Both the position numbers and the translations under genes were made by a program. Below are positions 62,407 to 64,000 of a stretch of DNA of 64,000 nt, in pieces. This stretch comes from Flavobacteriales bacterium (GTDB taxonomy: Bacteria > Bacteroidota > Bacteroidia > Flavobacteriales_F > PHOS-HE28): the NCBI GenBank assembly GCA_016705955.1, contig JADJKO010000010.1:135197-199196 (forward strand). The letters are read 5' to 3'. Numbering within the stretch: position 1 is the first letter of the stretch; each line of letters starts with the position of its first letter. The notes beneath the pieces were generated by a model, which saw nothing but the letters and a program-made list of their open reading frames with translations, did not search any database and was not told where the DNA came from.

Positions 62407-62503
62407 GCGCCAAAAATAGACTTGCACCTCGCTTCGTCCGCTCCTGATGATCGTCATCCGTTCAACGCACGGCAACGATTTCCTTGTTCTTCCAACCCTT
62501 CCC

Positions 62504-63340
62504 ATGGCATCCACCGCTCGTATCCGTCGCATCTTCCATCCCACCGATCTGCGTGACGGCAGTGTTACGGCCTTCTTCCATGCACTGCGCCTGACCGTGG
62601 CCGCACCCGCAACGCTCACCATCCTGCATGTCGCAAGTGAGCGTGATGAGGTCGAGATGGGCAGTTTGCCGCATGTGCGTGACACCCTTGTGAAATGGGG
62701 GATCATCACCGACGGAACCGCTGTGGATGAACTGACAGCGATGCGGATCGGTGTACACAAGGTAGTGGTCGATGATGCGCCGGTGCAGGCTTGCTTGGAT
62801 CACTTGGACCATCATCCCACGGATCTCATCGTACTGCACACCACCCAACGCGCGGGGCGAAGCACATGGTTGGCCCCACGCGTGTCCGAACCGCTGATGC
62901 GAAGTGCGGGTGAATTGACCCTGCTCGTTCCCGAGGGTGTGCCTGGCTTCGTGGTGGCCAACACCGGCGAGGTGCGGCTCCGTCGCTTCCTCATTCCGCT
63001 GGCAGCTGCACCCGCACCGCAACAGAGTGTGGACATGGCCGCCGGGATCGCTGATCTATTGGAGGTGAAGGATGCGGAATTCCACTTGCTCCATGTGGGG
63101 GATGACGGGGACATGCCACGCGTGCATACACCGGAACGAAAAGGCTGGCGGTGGATCGAGGTGACGCGCAACGGACCGGTGGTGGATACGATCCTGCAAT
63201 TGGAACGCGATCTCCGACCCGACCTATTGGTGATGACCACCCAAGGCCATGATGGATTCCTGGATGCCTTGCGTGGGAGCACGACCGAACGGGTGCTGAG
63301 ACACATCCGATGCCCTTTGCTCACTGCGGTGTCGAAGTGA
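62504..63340 (+). CDS. UspA-type universal stress protein, two domains
   Basis: The 278-residue protein has two USP domains in tandem. The first (about 1-145) starts RIRRIFHPTDLRDGSVTAFF and ends VLHTTQRAGRSTWLAPRVSE, VLHTTQ being the position of the usual G-x2-G region. The second (about 165-278) ends LLVMTTQGHDGFLDALRGST followed by TERVLRHIRCPLLTAV, which has the G-x-H-x4 and ERV segments of ATP-binding USPs. The first domain's nucleotide loop looks degenerate. Function is stress-related in the family, but undefined here. ATG 62504 is chosen over upstream positions lacking homology. It diverges from the thioredoxin-like gene across about 97 bases. Confidence 0.9.
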   Translation: MASTARIRRIFHPTDLRDGSVTAFFHALRLTVAAPATLTILHVASERDEVEMGSLPHVRDTLVKWGIITDGTAVDELTAMRIGVHKVVVDDAPVQACLDHLDHHPTDLIVLHTTQRAGRSTWLAPRVSEPLMRSAGELTLLVPEGVPGFVVANTGEVRLRRFLIPLAAAPAPQQSVDMAAGIADLLEVKDAEFHLLHVGDDGDMPRVHTPERKGWRWIEVTRNGPVVDTILQLERDLRPDLLVMTTQGHDGFLDALRGSTTERVLRHIRCPLLTAVSK

Positions 63341-63360
63341 TGCGACGGACACAGTGGGCC

Positions 63361-64000
63361 TCACCTCACCAGTGTCACGTGCCCGATGACATCCTTGTGC
63401 TTCTGGTATGGTAACCGGTACCCGACGCGGTACACGTACACATCGACCTGTGATTCCACACCGGCGTACGTCCCGTCCCAGAAACTTGTAGGGTCCTCGG
63501 AGGTGAAGATGACTTCACCCCATCGGTTGAAGACCATGACCTGGAATTCCTCCGGCACGCATTCGGTCTTCCAACTCCACGTGTCGTTGTAGGTATCGCC
63601 GTTCGGGGTGAAGGCATTCGGGATCCACACGCGACACGAATCGGAACAATCCGTTATGTGGATCGTTCGTTGTACGGTCACCACGCCGCAACCCAGTGTC
63701 GCTTGCAACGTGACGAGCATATCCCCCGCACTCGTGAAGTTCATGATGGGATCCGTTCCCAACGAAGCGTTGGCCGCGTCGCCGAAGTCCCAGTGCGCGC
63801 CCAACACAAGCGAATCAGCGACCAAGGTGAAGTGTACCGGTTCCTGCATGCACTGCGCATCGTGCATGAAGTCCGCTTCGCACAAACACGCCACGTTGAT
63901 CACCGTCGCCATTGCTTCATCCATACATCCATTCGCATCGATCACCGTAACCATGTACGCGCCGGAGTCCGCGACCGCAGTGGGATAATCGACGTTCGCC
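63361..64000 (-). CDS. Gliding motility-associated C-terminal domain protein, C-terminal part (cut by window edge)
   Basis: The frame is open to the window edge (63999 and beyond), so only the last 213 residues are seen. They include the end of a SprB/PKD-type repeat (YMVTVIDANGCMDEAMATVI), a PKD-like domain (HWDFGDAANASLGTDPIMNF) and the C-terminal sorting domain (VWIPNAFTPNGDTYNDTWSW; VMVFNRWGEVIFTSEDPTSF; WDGTYAG; DVIGHVTLVR). This is a second T9SS-secreted surface protein of the same class as the giant adhesin. It ends 20 bases from the convergent UspA gene. Confidence 0.92.
   Translation of the reverse strand, partial: ANVDYPTAVADSGAYMVTVIDANGCMDEAMATVINVACLCEADFMHDAQCMQEPVHFTLVADSLVLGAHWDFGDAANASLGTDPIMNFTSAGDMLVTLQATLGCGVVTVQRTIHITDCSDSCRVWIPNAFTPNGDTYNDTWSWKTECVPEEFQVMVFNRWGEVIFTSEDPTSFWDGTYAGVESQVDVYVYRVGYRLPYQKHKDVIGHVTLVR

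Overview
The window is a 64-kb piece of a G+C-rich (visibly around 60%) chromosome from a Bacteroidota bacterium, most likely Flavobacteriales or a close relative. The evidence is several type IX secretion (T9SS) cargo proteins with type A or gliding-associated C-terminal sorting domains, a PorP/SprF-family protein next to a giant repetitive adhesin, Wzi/RemB-like outer-membrane proteins, a methionine synthase split into two genes, and a Bacteroidota-style order of terminal-oxidase assembly genes. No rRNA, tRNA, CRISPR array, prophage or complete insertion sequence was seen.

Layout. 0-7.2 kb: the C-terminal part of a class A penicillin-binding protein, a tandem beta-barrel protein, an ABC exporter, a membrane glycosyltransferase and a LEA-type lipoprotein; the 5' end of the ABC gene is duplicated on the far side of the glycosyltransferase. 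7.3-12.4 kb: a DUF255 thioredoxin-like protein followed by two secreted proteins of unknown function and an FkbM methyltransferase. 12.4-19.9 kb, minus strand: tsaB, a frameshifted TolC gene, a doubly frameshifted OmpA-family gene, and the two metH genes, headed by a clear SAM-I riboswitch with its own terminator. 19.9-24.5 kb: a tightly packed run for terminal-oxidase subunits III (two copies) and IV, SCO, DUF420, heme O synthase and a small CxxC protein, without subunits I and II. 24.5-32.1 kb: a polysaccharide block (two Wzi/RemB-like proteins around a WecA-like transferase, GDP-fucose synthase, GDP-mannose dehydratase), cysQ and a tiny zinc-ribbon protein. 32.4-46.6 kb: an accessory, surface-oriented stretch with a 2167-residue T9SS protein, an RCC1 protein, a BNR/Ycf48-like protein, a fibronectin-III protein, an orphan response regulator with an altered receiver site, and a 22-bp tandem array. 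46.6-59.5 kb: a T9SS/gliding module in the order giant 3248-residue adhesin, PorP/SprF, OmpA-PD40 protein. 59.5-64 kb: a Trp/Tyr-rich secreted protein, a periplasmic thioredoxin-like protein, a UspA protein, and the C-terminus of a second gliding-associated-domain protein that runs off the right edge.

How the parts relate. Much of the window builds the cell surface: polysaccharide precursors (gmd, fcl, wecA-like), outer-membrane proteins (Wzi/RemB-like, OmpA, PorP/SprF) and large T9SS-exported adhesins. The rest is core metabolism (methionine synthesis under SAM control, aerobic respiration, tRNA t6A modification).

Caution: five single-base frameshifts, plus one suspected near a start codon, fall in otherwise intact genes, several at G/C runs. 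This pattern suggests uncorrected sequencing indels rather than widespread gene decay, so the entries labelled pseudogene may be intact in the real genome. The strongest unusual signals are the 16-copy 22-bp array at 43.43-43.77 kb, the in-frame TGA inside a small membrane-protein gene at 46.33 kb, the D-to-E receiver at 33.6 kb, and the duplicated ABC-gene 5' end at 6.44-6.52 kb.
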